A stretch of 64,000 nt of DNA from Takakia lepidozioides (GCA_030704615.1 CM060733.1:70184001-70248000); one strand, 5' to 3'. Numbered from the stretch's first letter, positions 28,858 to 41,500 are shown. Notes: generated by a model not told the origin, from the sequence alone. Translations and numbers: made by a program.

Positions 28858-29253
28858 CTACCAGCCAATTAGACTATTTACACCAAAATGCACATGTACT
28901 TGGTTAAGTGCCTCTACAGACTGGACAAAGAGATTAGGAGCAACCCACAGCATAAGAGGGGTAAAGCACATCAAGTGTAACAATTTTGGGAAATGATCCC
29001 TTATATCTGTGTTTTCCAACAGCCGAACTTCACCAGAACCAGGCACTCGAAAAAAGCGAGGGTAGAGATCAGGTATATTGACAGAATGCAGGGTGCCATT
29101 CAACATGGCCTTGACCTGAGGGCCCACCAGGCTGGTGTTTCTGTTGACCCCTTTTTCAACATACTGAGCTAGTTCCTTCTCTTTTGGTCGGTCACGGTTA
29201 AATTCCCACCAAGAAATGAAAGCCAGGTCATCACCATCAATAGAGCGTATCAA
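28858..29253 (-). CDS. Unrecognised 131-codon ORF
   Basis: An open frame with mixed composition, including FISWWEFNRDRPKEKEL and LYPRFFRVPGSGEVRLLE. Codon use looks coding-like rather than random, but I recognise no family and see no splice context. It could be an exon or remnant of a larger gene. No function is assigned. Confidence 0.3.
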   Translation of the reverse strand: MIRSIDGDDLAFISWWEFNRDRPKEKELAQYVEKGVNRNTSLVGPQVKAMLNGTLHSVNIPDLYPRFFRVPGSGEVRLLENTDIRDHFPKLLHLMCFTPLMLWVAPNLFVQSVEALNQVHVHFGVNSLIGW

Positions 29254-29519
29254 GCTCTACAGTGTGTCAGGTGGAATCAGCCAGAGAGCAGCTGCATCTG
29301 GTTCACAACATATGATCTATACATCACGTGGGTCATAACCAGCCAGTATGGAATAGCTCCCACTTGGATAAATATCCAAGGAGTGAATATGGCACAGGCC
29401 TATTTGATAAAGTTTGAATATTCCACCCGCTGTTTTGACTTCAATGCCTCCATGGACATCTTGGATGGGATTCACATTGTTGGTTGGGTTACCACTGCTA
29501 TAGATCCAGGGATGCCTCG

Positions 29520-29640
29520 GCGTGAGCCTGGTCACGTGAGCGCAACTGCGCTCACGCCACGTCACCTTGCGCAAATGCCACGTCACGGGGCTCACTCCAC
29601 GTCATCACACGTGAAGGCCGCGTCACCACGCGCCCAGAAA
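29520..29640. repeat. CACGTCA-rich patch
   Basis: CACGTCA, CACGTGA or TCACGTG-type words occur about ten times in 120 bp (for example CCACGTCACC, CCACGTCACGG, CCACGTCATC). It is a local low-complexity GC-rich stretch. Such words resemble plant G-box/CRE sites, but nothing here shows regulation of a gene. Confidence 0.6.
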
Positions 29641-29699
29641 GAAGTGGAGTGTATTCCCGCGGATTGACACCCTTTACCGCGGAAACAAGCTGGACGACA

Positions 29700-30035
29700 T
29701 AATAAAAGGCATTGAATAAAGGATGGATGAATGTACAGTTTGGATGATAAACAGATGGATGAGTGTGAAAAATGAATGTAGATGGATGAATGAGGGATGG
29801 ATAAGAGTAAAATGGATGAATGTATAATGGATGTTGAGCAATGACAAAAATTCATGACAGGAAGATGCATGACCAAATCTTTTGACGAATACACCTCGTA
29901 TATGAAATGAGTGTGGAAGGTTTGTGGGGTGGATTAAAGAGTACAGAGGATGAATGTACAATGGATGTTGTACAAAGGAAAAAATTCATGAATGGAGCAC
30001 GCATGAATACAGTGTAGATGAATGCACAATGGATA
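29700..30035 (+). repeat. Degenerate GGATGGATGAATG minisatellite
   Basis: Units built from ATGGATGAATG, GGATGAATGTACA and ATGGATGTTG recur over more than 300 bp, including a larger duplicated block (ATGAATGTACAATGGATGTTG-like, near 29,810 and 29,950). Simple tandem repeat without coding content. Confidence 0.8.
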
Positions 30036-30400
30036 TGAGAAGAGTCAGGGAGATTTGTGAGATGGATTCATACATATCGCAATTTAAACGAAAGTTGATT
30101 CTGTGATTATTATTTGTTCTAAAGGAACAACTACGGTGGAGGAAGGGGATTCAACGTTTTCCAGATAATATGAAAATGAATATTAAAAGAATACAGTTCA
30201 GTCTGACTCAGAGTCAGTACAATGTATCCCCGCTTCCTCTGCATCTAAGTCTAAGTATTTTAGAACACCAGATCCACGCTGGATACACCTACGGCTGGCC
30301 ACTAAAAAGTCAGGGGATAGGGACTCGGCCGCGTGAAGTGCCATTGCCTCGGCATAAACAGGAAGAAGAAAATTGGAAAGGGGGCTGTCGAAAACAGACT
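30036..30400. other. Spacer left of E1; no gene seen
   Basis: No motif-bearing frame. The left end of transposon E1 should lie somewhere in 29-30.5 kb, but I could not define terminal inverted repeats by eye. Confidence 0.4.
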
Positions 30401-32542
30401 CGCCAGAAATGACTGTATCTCCTGAAGATCCACCGCTGCCTTTCCTGAAAGACAGCCTGAAAAAGTTATTACTGTAACTTTGATGTTATCGAGAAATTGA
30501 GTATGACTCCCAAAGAGGGTTTAGCACTTACTCACATGAAAAGTTGTTGTCGACCTGCTTATCTTCGGGATCGTCATCATTTCAAATTTGAATCCGATCA
30601 GTCTGTGTGCCTGAAGTGGAGCCAGACAAAAGGGGGAGGAGCACTGTGTTGTAGAGGTCAGAATCACCCTCCATGCCAAAAAGGATTCTTCCGCCTGCCT
30701 TGCATGCGTGGTAAGTTGCTCCTGCACCAGACAGGAGAACATGAACAGTTTGGAGGGGGAGATTTAAGCAGATGAAACTGTTGAAACGAAACCAATTCGG
30801 AAGGGAAAAAACGAACCTGTGGACACAGAAAGATCGACCACACGTGCAGAGCGGTGGCTGCATGACTCCAGCAATATTTGCATGAACGCTGGTGACTTTT
30901 CCTTTGCACCTCTCCAGGGAGTGCCATCTGCTCTCTTCAGAGTCTGACTGGACTGCATGAAGTTGTACAAAATGTCATCGACATGGGGCTCATAGGGGGG
31001 GTTGACGAAACAACCCTGGTCAGAAATCTCAAAGCTGCGAATGGAGGATGGTGTCTTTGAGGTGCAAATCCTCCGCAGGCAGATCGCCTCGAACATCCTC
31101 GTCTGGCAAAGATAGCAGGTTAGTGTGGTAAACACAATCTATAGTGGAAGTGTGTACATCGCTATTTAGAACTCTGACACAAAAAAATCATGAATCGGTG
31201 ATGATCGGTGTCGATCATAACACATTCTACAAGAGTGGAGCTGCAGAGAAAATTGAAACTCATGATCAAAGCACAAGCAGAAGGGAGACGGCATACCAGC
31301 TGACCAGGGAAACCCCCTTTCACAAGGTAGAGGCTGTTCACACAATTCCATGTGCGCAAAACTTCAAACCCTGAAGACTTGAGGTATGATGCCAATGCCC
31401 GACGACTATCATTGTCACATGACTGAAAAAGCAGAAGTGTCCCTGCATCAGAGAGGAAGTTGTTGCAGAACCCGAACACCCAACTCCAGTAGTTGTCCTC
31501 GAATTTGTTCCAGCCTGGCGTCTTGCCCTTTGGAAGAACTTCTGGCATAGCCTGGCCATCCGGGATGTCGAGAATGACAATGTCGGCCGCATAAGTTTTC
31601 TGCACACCGCACACGAAGGTGGGACCTGTGCTCACCTGCAACAGACATGTTTTTTATAAGAACGATGGCAAGATTGTTTTCAAAGAACGAGACTGAAATA
31701 CTGCCAACGAAACTTTCAGAGAAAAAGGAAAGAAACTGGAATTCTCACCACATTGAGGAATGAGATTATATTGTCCCAGGTAGGGGATGGCACCCCAGTG
31801 TATCCTCTCTTTCGACTCTGCATCATCGAAAGCCAACCCTCATTAACAATTTTCATCTCTCCTGCGGAATCAGAACGGGAAGGGTGTGGCTTGGCATCGA
31901 ACACGCACTGAAGAGTGCGGGTATATCTTCCAGCAGTAAAGTCCTGCCCACTCTCCATCTCCTTTTCATTCTCCTTCCCCTTGTCCTTTTCCTTCTCTTT
32001 GGACTTGTCTTTGTCCTTTGGCTTTGCTGGTGAGATGGCTATGACATCAACAGCCTTGTCTTTTGGTTTGCGGCCCGCCTTCTTTCCCTTCTGCGGCGTT
32101 CCCTGAGCATCAGGCTCCTTGGCAGCCAACGTTGCTATGTTTCGTTGATACTCTTCGTCAATCAAAGGCGCCAGCATCTCAGCGTTACTGTTCAAGTATT
32201 TCATATGTTGTTCTTGAAATGTCGTGTGCTCAGGTGGGCAGTCAAGGTACCAGCCACAGTCTTTGAAGTGAGGAGGACTCCAGTCCTTCAATATCCCTGC
32301 AGTATACATGGTTGGATCGTTTGCAGGGTCCGACCACATGTCAAGATAGTCGGGAATTCCGCTCAGGTGATTTCCTTCCATAAGCACATATTTCGTGTAC
32401 CTGAAAAAAGGAGATAAATCCCAACCCACAAAAGCGCTCAGTGAGTAAGATGCAAGTAGAACAGAATGAAAAAAACATATATTGAAATGGCTCTGAGAAC
32501 TGCTCCAAGGACCTTTCAGAACCACACTACTGCTCCAGATAT

Positions 32543-33265
32543 GAATGTCGTCAACGCCATTCAGAACATTCCATTCAATGATACTGTAAATACACCCCAA
32601 TCCAGGTGAATGCAAATTATCGTTTAGGAATGACACAGACATAGAAGTGAATGTCGTCAACGACATTCACTAATGAAGCCAAATTATTACTTAAATGAAG
32701 CAAAATCATAGGATGGAAATCAAAAAATCGAGTAAGGAACCCACCAGGAAAACTCAATGCACATTCATAACGAACATATCACTGAGGACCTCACAACATC
32801 ACTGTATGTGAATGGCGTCAACGCCATTCACAAAAATACCAAAAAGAAACCAATTACTTAGCTCCCAATCCATGTAAATTCAATTTGTCGCTGTTGAATA
32901 ATACAGACACAGCAGTGAATGTCGTCAACGACATTCACTTTGGATTTCTCATAACAGAGCTTATCAAGCCTCCAGATTCCTCGCAAGAGGCAAAAACAAT
33001 GCAGAACAACTGAATGTCTGCATTGACATTCAGCAAAATGAAGTGAGGAACCCTCACTGTAACCTCTATGGACATTACAAAAATTTACATAACTCTGAGG
33101 ACCTCTCAACAACTCCGTAGGTGAATGTCGTCAACGCCATTCAAGGACATTATCAATTCTAATCAGGGACAATATAATTGCACCCTTAGATCCGAACCAG
33201 GTATATTCATATACTCGCTTAAGAATGACTCAGACAAAGAAGTGAATGTCGTCAACGACATACAA
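32543..33265. repeat. Palindrome array in intron 5 of E1 methyltransferase
   Basis: Seven near-perfect palindromes with the core GAATGTCGTCAACGACATTC lie at 32543, 32647, 32808, 32915, 33010, 33121 and 33242. Variants replace GTCGTC by GGCGTC and GACATT by GCCATT in a way that mostly keeps the two arms complementary. They are embedded in a longer tandem unit of about 265-325 bp that also repeats AATGACACAGACATAGAAGTG-like and GAGGACCTCTCAACAACTCC-like words. The intron spans 32,401-33,351. Confidence 0.9.
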
Positions 33266-35125
33266 TCTGGACCTAAGGTTGCAATCCATATGAAGCCACA
33301 TTTTTTCCCAAAAAAAACAGTAGAGTTTCAAGTATGACATTGCACATGTACACAACTCGCATCATGGCCCACTCTCCTCCAACCTGACTGTCAAAGTCGT
33401 TGGACCGTAAAATGTTATCATCTTTGGAGAACTCCCGGAAAAAACAGTATCTCCAGGTGAGACCTCTCCACTTCCTTATGTATGCCTCCAATGACATTTG
33501 GGGAGGGGAAACAATCGAAATGTTCAGGTCCTTCAAAGTTTGATCCAGCACAATGACGGCTCGCTTTTCGAGCTGCAAATAGTATATTTGTCAGAATTGC
33601 AAAAGAAATAGTCATCACATACTTGAAGAGAAGAAAACAGCATGTTCGAATACACACCTGACTCCAAAATGTAGCCTTGTGGAGCCAGTTATCAAACACC
33701 AAATCACTGATTCCTTCCACCTTTGTGCCAGGCTGTATGGTGCTCTTTGGGAACTGATTCAAGTCCTTTACTGTTTGATCTGAGTTCCATATCTCCAGCC
33801 ACCTTATTTTTGTTTGTGGGTCGACCATCGATATGGCCAGCCGGTGCAATTTCTCCTGCTGCATCTCCGGATGCACATGCTTGTCATAGTGTGTTTTGAT
33901 CTGCTGGAGGAACTCAGGACCAAGTCCAGGATCTACTATTCTAAGCTGCTTTCCGAAGGCTGACATCAATTTGGTTCTTCGCATTTCAAACTCCTTTATT
34001 GCAGCTTCCACACCCTTTGATGTCCTTAGTTCTTCTGGTGTAGTGCGGTAATATTCGGATTTTCCCTTCTCAGCTGCCTCTGCCAGTTCTTGCTGCATTC
34101 ATTCAAGTAGTGATTAGCTCCGAAGGGACTACAAACATGTATTCGAAAAGTAAACAGAGTACAGACTCGGGCTTACCGCATACATGTACTCCAGAAACGT
34201 CTCTCAATACCAAGTGCCTGCAGCTCTTCCTGTTTCGCACTTCTTGATGATATTGGGTGGTAGTACTGTCCAAAAATCATCCAGCTTCATCAGACCAATC
34301 CTCTGAATTCGGAATAGTGTGTGAACCAAGCTTGTTGTCACATGCGATTTCTCTGTCGATCTGCAAAAACATTGGAAATATTGCATTCCTTAACACTGTT
34401 TTTTGAGAATTAATAAGACACTACAGAGGGAATGAAATCTCCTGGATGACTTACTTGTTCACGTCGTGCATAGTTGTAAGAAGCCTAGCGATGTCGTTTC
34501 CAGGATCCAAAACCATTGCCTCCACAGCAACATGCTTGTCTTTGTCTTTCGAATGGTATTTCTGAATGTATCCCATCCATGCCAGCAATCGGTGGTTGCC
34601 GTCCCAGACGTAGAACATGTGGTTGCAGAATTGATGGGTGTTCTTTCCCATCATGAGGCCCAGCTCGAACTCCTCATTGGCATCTTTCCAGCACTCATCC
34701 CAGTTATCACTGATCTCTGGAGACACTAATGTGCTTTTCCCATTTATATCCGTCAGTGACACATAAAAAACTTGTGCACCAAATCTATATCCATGCACAA
34801 AATCACTCTCCAATTTTGTTATGTCATGGGAAAGAGGTGGACGCACAACAGGCATTGATATCATCCGGCACAGAGGTATGTCCAGACGCCCTCCAGATAC
34901 GAGCATGTCCCTTATAACCTCCTGAGAGTTTACCTTCTGGAATGACATGAGTTCTTTCACCTTGTCAAGGTAGTGCACTTCGGATTCATTTGCTTCATCT
35001 GTATTCTCTGAGCTTTTTGCGGACTCGTCCCCATCTCCAGATCCTTTCCCCTCTGATCCTGTAGGCTTCGACCTCACAGTTTTCTGCACGATGCCATTCA
35101 GTTCTGACTAAGTGATTTGCAAATA

Positions 35126-35627
35126 GTGAATGGCGGTAACGACCATCACTCTGTCTCAAAGAAACTCACCATGAATGGTGTGAAAGAATTCAGCACAATC
35201 TACACAAGCAAAGCTGAGACTGCCGTATTCAAAACAAAAGCGAGAGCGATAGCGAACGGCGTTAACGACAATCACAACAGATAACGACCTGCCGGATCGG
35301 TGTTGTGTAATGACATACATGTGCAACTGATTGGCGGCAACGACATTCAGTGTAATTTAGGGCGGATAGTAAATGCAGACTCTCTCTTCAAACACATAGG
35401 TACATAAATCTCATGAGGAGAATCGAATGGCGTTAACGACGCTCGCAATTCAGTGGTTCCTGCTAAAGAAGGGAAGAGGAAGGACTCCTTGAAAGGCAAT
35501 CAGACAGACTGTATGATCTGAACACCAGTGAATGACTGTACCGATAGTCACCAACTCATTGTGCTGTAAACCCTTCGCAGAGGAGTAGAAAGCAAATCAC
35601 CTTTGTGATTGTCGGTAGCGACAATCC
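35126..35627. repeat. Palindrome array in intron 1 of E1 methyltransferase
   Basis: Six diverged palindromes of the same type as in intron 5 lie at 35126, 35252, 35327, 35424, 35528 and 35605, spaced 75-126 bp. Examples are GTGAATGGCGGTAACGACCA, GCGAACGGCGTTAACGACAA and GTGATTGTCGGTAGCGACAA. The sequence between them is unrelated. The intron (35,084-35,757) separates exon 1 from the ParB-like exon. Confidence 0.85.
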
Positions 35628-35994
35628 CTGTCTGGGACATTCCACTCAATCTCTACGCATATCTTCAACAATGAAATGTAAGTTAGATAAAACTTACTAG
35701 CACCTTCTTAGGTTTTGAAATTTAATCCCCTTCTGCAGCTTTCCTCTTCCCTCTCACATTTGCTGGAATTTCTATCTGCGCTAGGGTTTCTTGATCTTCT
35801 CCCGGTTCGGCGTTCCGCGTGCTTCCACCTTCTTCAGTGTCCCTGCGAATCATCTCTGCCTCCACAGGCTGGCGCACTCTTATCGCCGACTGTGTCACAG
35901 CCGCTGCCTCAGTCTCCGTCTGCTCTTGTGAATCAGTCTCCGCGTTCACCTGCTGCCTTGGCCCTGTGTTCTCCAACAAACGACGCCTCGTCAT

Positions 35995-36849
35995 TTTCTC
36001 TCTTGCTCTGCGTCTCTCTCTAAGGGAAGTAAAATAAAGAGACTTTCTTCTCTTTCGTATTCTAGAAGGAACCCTCTCCAGCTTGACTACCACTCTCCCT
36101 CTAAGCGCGAAAAGTAGAAAAACGCAGTGACTCCCGATTTCTTGCGGGATTGCCTGCGTTCTTGCGTGTCTCTAGAAGCATCGGATTCCCTCCCGCGTGA
36201 CCGTTACACATAGTCGTTCCCTTATTAGTGCACATGCCAGCAATTGGTGTACAGCTGTTCGTATTCAGTTATGGATGTCTGACGTGTGTCGCCCAAAAAA
36301 AACGGCGTGTTCTTTATTAGAACGGTTTCAATATTTAAAAATAACAGCGAATCCAAGAAATCTTGGCGCACAGTCTTAGACAAATATATGTAAATGAACG
36401 AGAGTTTGATGACAAATTTTGGGATATTATACATGGTCATCCTTGTTAGCCAACCCCACGTTCGTTTCACATTTTGAACTTTCCAGGTGCGCATGATCAT
36501 TGGTAGTAGTATAAAGATACAATTACTTAATCTGCAATCCCATTCTCAGATCCTGTGGCATGCTTCCAGGAAGTCGGCTTTGTTGTTGGGTTTATTGATG
36601 AGGTTCTGGTTAACGGTTTTACAGCTGCCGACACTGCACCTAGGGATACTCTGACCACTGGGCCCACAAGAAAAGTAATTAAAATGGACGGCTGCATATC
36701 TGGAAAGAATAACATAATATGCACAGTCGTTATCTGAGCTTCCTCCGCCATATTCTCTGCTCATTCTTCAACTGTGCTCTGGAGACAGCAGTAAACCGAT
36801 TTACACTAGATCTGCGATAGCAAGGTACAAACGTACGCGAGGAAGGAAG
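35995..36849. promoter_or_regulatory. Divergent intergenic region of E1
   Basis: 855 bp between the start of the methyltransferase (minus) and of the transposase (plus). It must hold the promoters and 5' UTRs of both. The same divergent layout recurs in E2 (42,082-43,123). I see no gene in it. Confidence 0.5.
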
Positions 36850-37955
36850 ATGGCTTCCTCTGAAGCGGAGTTCTTCTCTGACGACAAACCAGTGCCGTTC
36901 TCCCAGGAAGTCCTTGACAATGGATTTGCAATTGTTCTGGAACATGTCTTGGCTACCCGTTTTCAGCTGCAGAATGGCTCCATCTTTTTGGAGAAAGAGG
37001 TGTACGATCTTAAAGGGAAGTTGGTGAAATATTCTTTCCAAAACCGTGATGAGACGGCTCATATCAGCCAGTGGAGAGTGCGTCCTGGTCGATACAGAGT
37101 ACTTGGAGAGCCTCGGCGAAAGTCCCTTGGGTCATATGTGACGCCCGGGACTGCTGCTTCGGTCGTTGAAGACAAGAGGGAGGTGGTGGTGAAAAAAGAA
37201 CAGACGTCCTCCACTCCAATCGTTGAGCTTTCGGATTCTTCAGATGATGACATAAGTGAAATTCCAAATCCAGTCCTTCCTACTGTGGTTGGAGAAGCTG
37301 ATGAAGAAGAGATTTGTAGTGTCATTCCAAAATTGCGGGCGATGGGAGGAATGGCTGGATTCAAAAGTGAGTTGCGGGGAATTGATTGGGAATCTTTGAA
37401 GCAGGTGCCTGTGAAGTTCTTGCCGGAGACTTTTGATGGCGATATCCTATTCGAGCTGCCTCCTCCTCCGCGAGTTGGAGGTGTAACAATCATGATGCAT
37501 GGAATGGACAAGAAACACGACGGGCACCCGTGGTGCAGAACAAAAACATCCAATATTCAGAATGATGACAAGCTTGTTTTTAGGAGGACAGTTTGCAATG
37601 GACACCTTAGGTGTGATAATTTGAATTGCAGACACTTTCTTCAGTCTGGGGTTCATAATCAAAGCGAATGGGAGGGTCTGGCGGAAAATCCATTTCAGCC
37701 TGTGACTGCCCCTCCACCGGCAAACACTTTCGTCTGCAAATTCTGCAAACTTGTGCCATCCTGTTTGGCGCTCTGCGGAGCAAGAATGTACTATGTTGTC
37801 CACCGTTTGAATACAATGACGAGAGCTTGTGTGCATTTTGGATTCCATAACCATCCTGTCTCGAAGGGGGATTACAGGGAGAGTGTTGAGACAGTATCGA
37901 GGTTGATCAAACAGGAGTTCGGGAGGGGGGTTGCTATTCCATATGCACAGGTTGC
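36850..37955 (+). CDS. E1 MULE-like transposase, exon 1
   Basis: First exon of a three-exon gene (continues at 49,684 and 62,766). Starts at ATG 36,850. The N-terminus is an uncharacterised domain shared with E2 (RFQLQNGSIFLE / RFKLVPGSVFLE). After a Ser/Asp/Glu-rich linker comes a zinc-binding region typical of the GCM/WRKY-like fingers of MULE transposases: DGHPWCRTKTSNIQ, CNGHLRCDNLNCRHF, then FVCKFCKLVPSC, CGARMYY and HFGFHNHP. This part should bind the element ends. The donor is probably GTTGC|GTGCAT, the choice that keeps the frame into exon 2. The following intron holds the whole of element E2. Confidence 0.85.
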
Positions 37956-38587
37956 GTGCATGCATGCACAAAATCCCTTATTATATATGCATGTGACAAA
38001 TTTGTATGCACACATTGTAGATTGTATGCAGTGGAGTTATATAACATAGAATACGACGTATTTATTGCATATGCAAATGTTACATCATATGTATATAGAA
38101 AAAAATAAAATAAAAAATCTTAGCTAACAAAATCAGTAGTCAATGGTCAAAGATGCATGTGACCACTAACTCCAACTAATGCACCACCTTAAACTGAAGA
38201 GAATACAAGATCCCTGGCCAAAGTAATAGTTTGCAAACTTGTATTCAAGGAAAACAGTTTCATATTAACCAAAATATGGACTTTTGTACTAACAAATGCA
38301 TATGTGTCATGTTTGGAACCACCACATTGCATGTCTGTTTGTAATGCCAAGCAGTTCTATAATTTGAAAACTTGTATGACAGGTACACAAGTTCCATTTT
38401 AACCAAAATAGGAACTTTTGTACCAACAAATGCTATGTGTCATGTTTGGAATAAAGTAGTAACAAGATAATTACATGTCACATGCATGAAAATGAACGGC
38501 ACAAGTTAGAGGTTCTTTTTTTGTGCATTTCATGTGTCACTAAGTAGTTGAACTAGGGTCCTTCTTTAGCATAGCCCTAACCTCTAA
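37956..38587. other. Intron 1 start and left end of E2
   Basis: Begins as the E1 intron (rich in ATGCATGC) and passes into E2 without a gene. Contains an imperfect tandem duplication (see 38,223-38,455). AAATTTGTATGCAC at 37,998-38,011 recurs at 49,628-49,641, on the far side of E2. Confidence 0.5.
38223..38455. repeat. Imperfect ~128-bp tandem duplication
   Basis: AACTTGTAT..ACA, TTTTAACCAAAATA.GGACTTTTGTAC.AACAAATG and ATGTGTCATGTTTGGAA occur twice, about 128 bp apart, near the left end of E2. It may be a subterminal repeat of the transposon, where transposase binding sites are commonly duplicated. Confidence 0.75.
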
Positions 38588-41500
38588 CTAGCTAAGGGAA
38601 GGTTGGTGGATCTCATAAGCCCCGGCGCATCCTAGATGCACGTTGTACATGAAGTACATGTGCTTACAAGGTAGATATGTTTGTTTTTTCTTCTTGACAG
38701 ATAGCTCATCAAAGTCGGGACAATCACAAGATGGAAACTGACCAATGTATACATTGTAAACCAATCCTGCTCTGGTAGATCCCTCTGTTTGTAGCTGGTA
38801 AATTCTCCCATAACCTGGCTGAGGCACGTTTCTGAATCCACGAACCTCAGCAATAAGAGTCTCCGCTGACTCTTGGCGACTCAAGTGTCGAGGAGTCGGA
38901 TCCCGACACCGAATGCGCACCCCATAGCGTGTAGTGGGATACTTACCCACAGGAAGGACAACACCTTGATGCATATGTTGTTCCACTGGAAGTGGTCCCA
39001 CAGGAAAGTTCGGATCAGGAACGTTGGGAGGATGGACTAGTCGAAAACCTGCAAGGGTCAAGTTGTCCACCTCTTCTTGTGTAAGGTTGGTTCCAACCTT
39101 CACAGGCCACACGTTTGGTATACCCGGTTTTCCCGAGCAATAGGATGGCACGGTCCCTCCAACACACGACAAAACATCTGTGGGGCAAAACCAAAAAACT
39201 TGCAGTTTTGGTTCTTTCATGTTCGGTGCTAGTAACTTGCCAGTGAAGCAAGGTGCAGGACTTCCTTTACCTTTCCTGATGAGCGCTTTGCATTTATCTT
39301 TGGAAACTCCAACCAAGGCATAACAACGAACCATGGAAGCAGGACCTGTCCGCTGAATCCTGAACAATGCATCGGAAAAGTCTTGTGTCTCTCTCACTGG
39401 ATTTCCCCATTGCATTGGCTGAGGAGGGATAGCAACATGTGGATTTGTCTCACAGAAAGTTGAAGAACTAGGAATGTCATGACTTGATTTGGAGCTGACG
39501 AACCTAGATGGCTGGTGTGGACTGGGCATCCCAGTGGCGCGCACTGGAACAGTCTTTACATTCATATCACACCTCCAAGATTCGTTTGGCCCACCATGCT
39601 CATCGCCTAACTTGCGTTTGACTGGAATAGTGCGATTGTCTCCCTCCAATTGAACCCCCCTTGTGTGCATGGGTGTTCCAGCTACTATGCCACGTACAAC
39701 CTTACCCATTTTTGCTGGGCTATTAGATCTAGCTGCTTGACGCAACATGAGCTCCTCTTTGTTGGGCCCCGTCCCCCATGTCTTTCCTGTGGTGTGCCTG
39801 TAAAATGTTGCTGCTGCAAAAGAGCTCGTGACATGTCATGCATGGTGGCCTCATATAGATCCACCTTCATTTTTTTCCCATTGCCTGCTGTCTTCCACCA
39901 AGCAGAATGGACTGCCTCAGACAAATTAGTGGTAGGCATATCTGCATCTGCCTCCACATCCATGTCCTCTCTCATCCATTGGCCCCACATTCGATATCTG
40001 TAGTGCCACCATGCAAGCCATGAATCTAGTTTTGGCAGACTCTTTTCTGTGCATGCTCCTGAAGAGAGCCACCAAGCCCGAATTGCAATGTATGTGGTTG
40101 TAGCATCCTCCAAGGTAGCACTATCTTTCCATTCATAACAGAGCTGAGTGTGCCTTTCACGGAAGTCCTCCAAGATATAGTCGTTGGTGTGTCTTCGGAG
40201 GCTTTCAGCCCAATGATATAAACATGTTCTTTCTTTACCTTCCATTGGGACATTGGGATCAGATCCATAAACCCTTCGAACAGCAGCCCAATTCGCTCCT
40301 GCTGCATCCGCCATGAAGCCAGCAAAATTTGGTTTGTTCAAGCCAGCAAGTTTTGCTTGTTCATTGATCATCTCCCAGAATAACACCTGAGCATCTGCAT
40401 CCTCTATTTTCATATCGCAAATGGCAATGGTCATCATTCGCTTGACATATGGTTCATAGACATGACACGCAAGAGTTGTCCAATCCTTGATGCGTTTGAC
40501 ATGGTCAAATACTACCCAACTTGTGCGTAGATCCCCCTCACTCATGCGACGCACAAGATCAACACCACTCCCGGGACCAGCAACAGACATCTTGAAAACA
40601 TGGGGGAGATGAGAAGTATGCTGGCCTGGAAGGAGATTGCTGTGAATGAAATGGTATGTACTCAGACGCTTCAACTCCAATATGGACATGATGGAATTGA
40701 CACGTGCAGATGCGACCTTGTTTTTCACATTGGGGCTACAAACATGGGCAAACTCTTCAAGAATATCTTCCAAAGCCTCTCCCTCAAGACGTACTGTCTC
40801 TGTGCCATCAGCCACAAGAACTCGATCAATCAAGAGCTTTTGGGCCATTGACAAGGAAATAGCTCCCGGGGTCGACCATGGCTTCATCTTAACGTGCTCT
40901 TGAATCATGCTTGATGCATTTTCCGCAGCCTCTCTATTCTCGCCCTTGGCACATGGATGGTTATGAAACCCAACGTGAACTGCAACACGTGTATATGTTG
41001 GAAGGGAACTTGTGACATAGTACATTCTTGCCCCACAATGCGCCTCACAGAAAGGTCTTTCTTTGCAGAAACTACACTTGAACTGGTTGAATGGAACTTG
41101 GGCTCCTGCAATGAACACCTTGTCTGCATTGCCTTCCCAATAGCGGTCATTCCGTTCTCCTTCTTTCTTGAAGAAGGGGCAAGTGCTGCTTTGACATATG
41201 AGCTTTCCAACACAAAGAACCTTACTACATTTCACATGATCTGGAACACCAGACATATTGTAGGTATTGGTCTTGCACCAAGGATGACCATCAAACTTGC
41301 GGTCCATGCCTTGGAGGGACTGTGAACCACGGTCCGTACGTAGTTTGACCACGGGGGGGAGTTCGTGGATCACTTTTCCATCAAAAGCTCGAGGAAGACA
41401 CCGAACACGATGCACTGGAATGTGACTATAGTCCAAGGTAGAAAGCTCTCCTTTTGATCCATTCCTCCGAGCAAATGGCCAAGATACTCAAAATGGACAA

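Larger units (their letters stand above)
30582..35994 (-). pseudogene. E1 ParB-like/beta-class amino-methyltransferase
   Basis: Homologue of the E2 gene at 43.1-48.7 kb. Nine exons: 35758-35994, 34455-35083, 34177-34360, 33658-34092, 33352-33572, 31749-32400, 31297-31635, 30817-31102, 30582-30721. Exon 2 has a ParB-like fold signature, RLDIPLCRMISMPVV then VWDGNHRLLAW. Exon 6 has a Lys-rich tail (KAGRKPKDKAVD, many KDK/KEK). Exon 7 holds the motif IV equivalent VILDIPDGQAMPEV in place of DPPY. Exons 8-9 hold motif X and motif I: AFMQILLESC, VVDLSVSTG|ATYHACKAGG and GMEGD. The IV-before-I order defines beta-group N6-adenine/N4-cytosine methyltransferases. An in-frame TGA (34,204-34,206) and a second at 30,582-30,584, with coding-like sequence beyond it up to a GTGAGT donor, suggest inactivation. 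Start is the ATG at 35,994. Divergent from the E1 transposase. Confidence 0.8.

Noticed and set aside
32543-35627. CRISPR-like array (short repeats at fairly regular spacing)
   Set aside because: Repeats are palindromic and diverged, spacers are 50-140 bp and vary, the sequence lies in introns of a eukaryotic gene, and no cas gene is present.
36225-36764. Small minus-strand ORFs between the E1 divergent genes
   Set aside because: No motif, no homology to the E2 intergenic region, and overlapping frames of equal quality; treated as noise.
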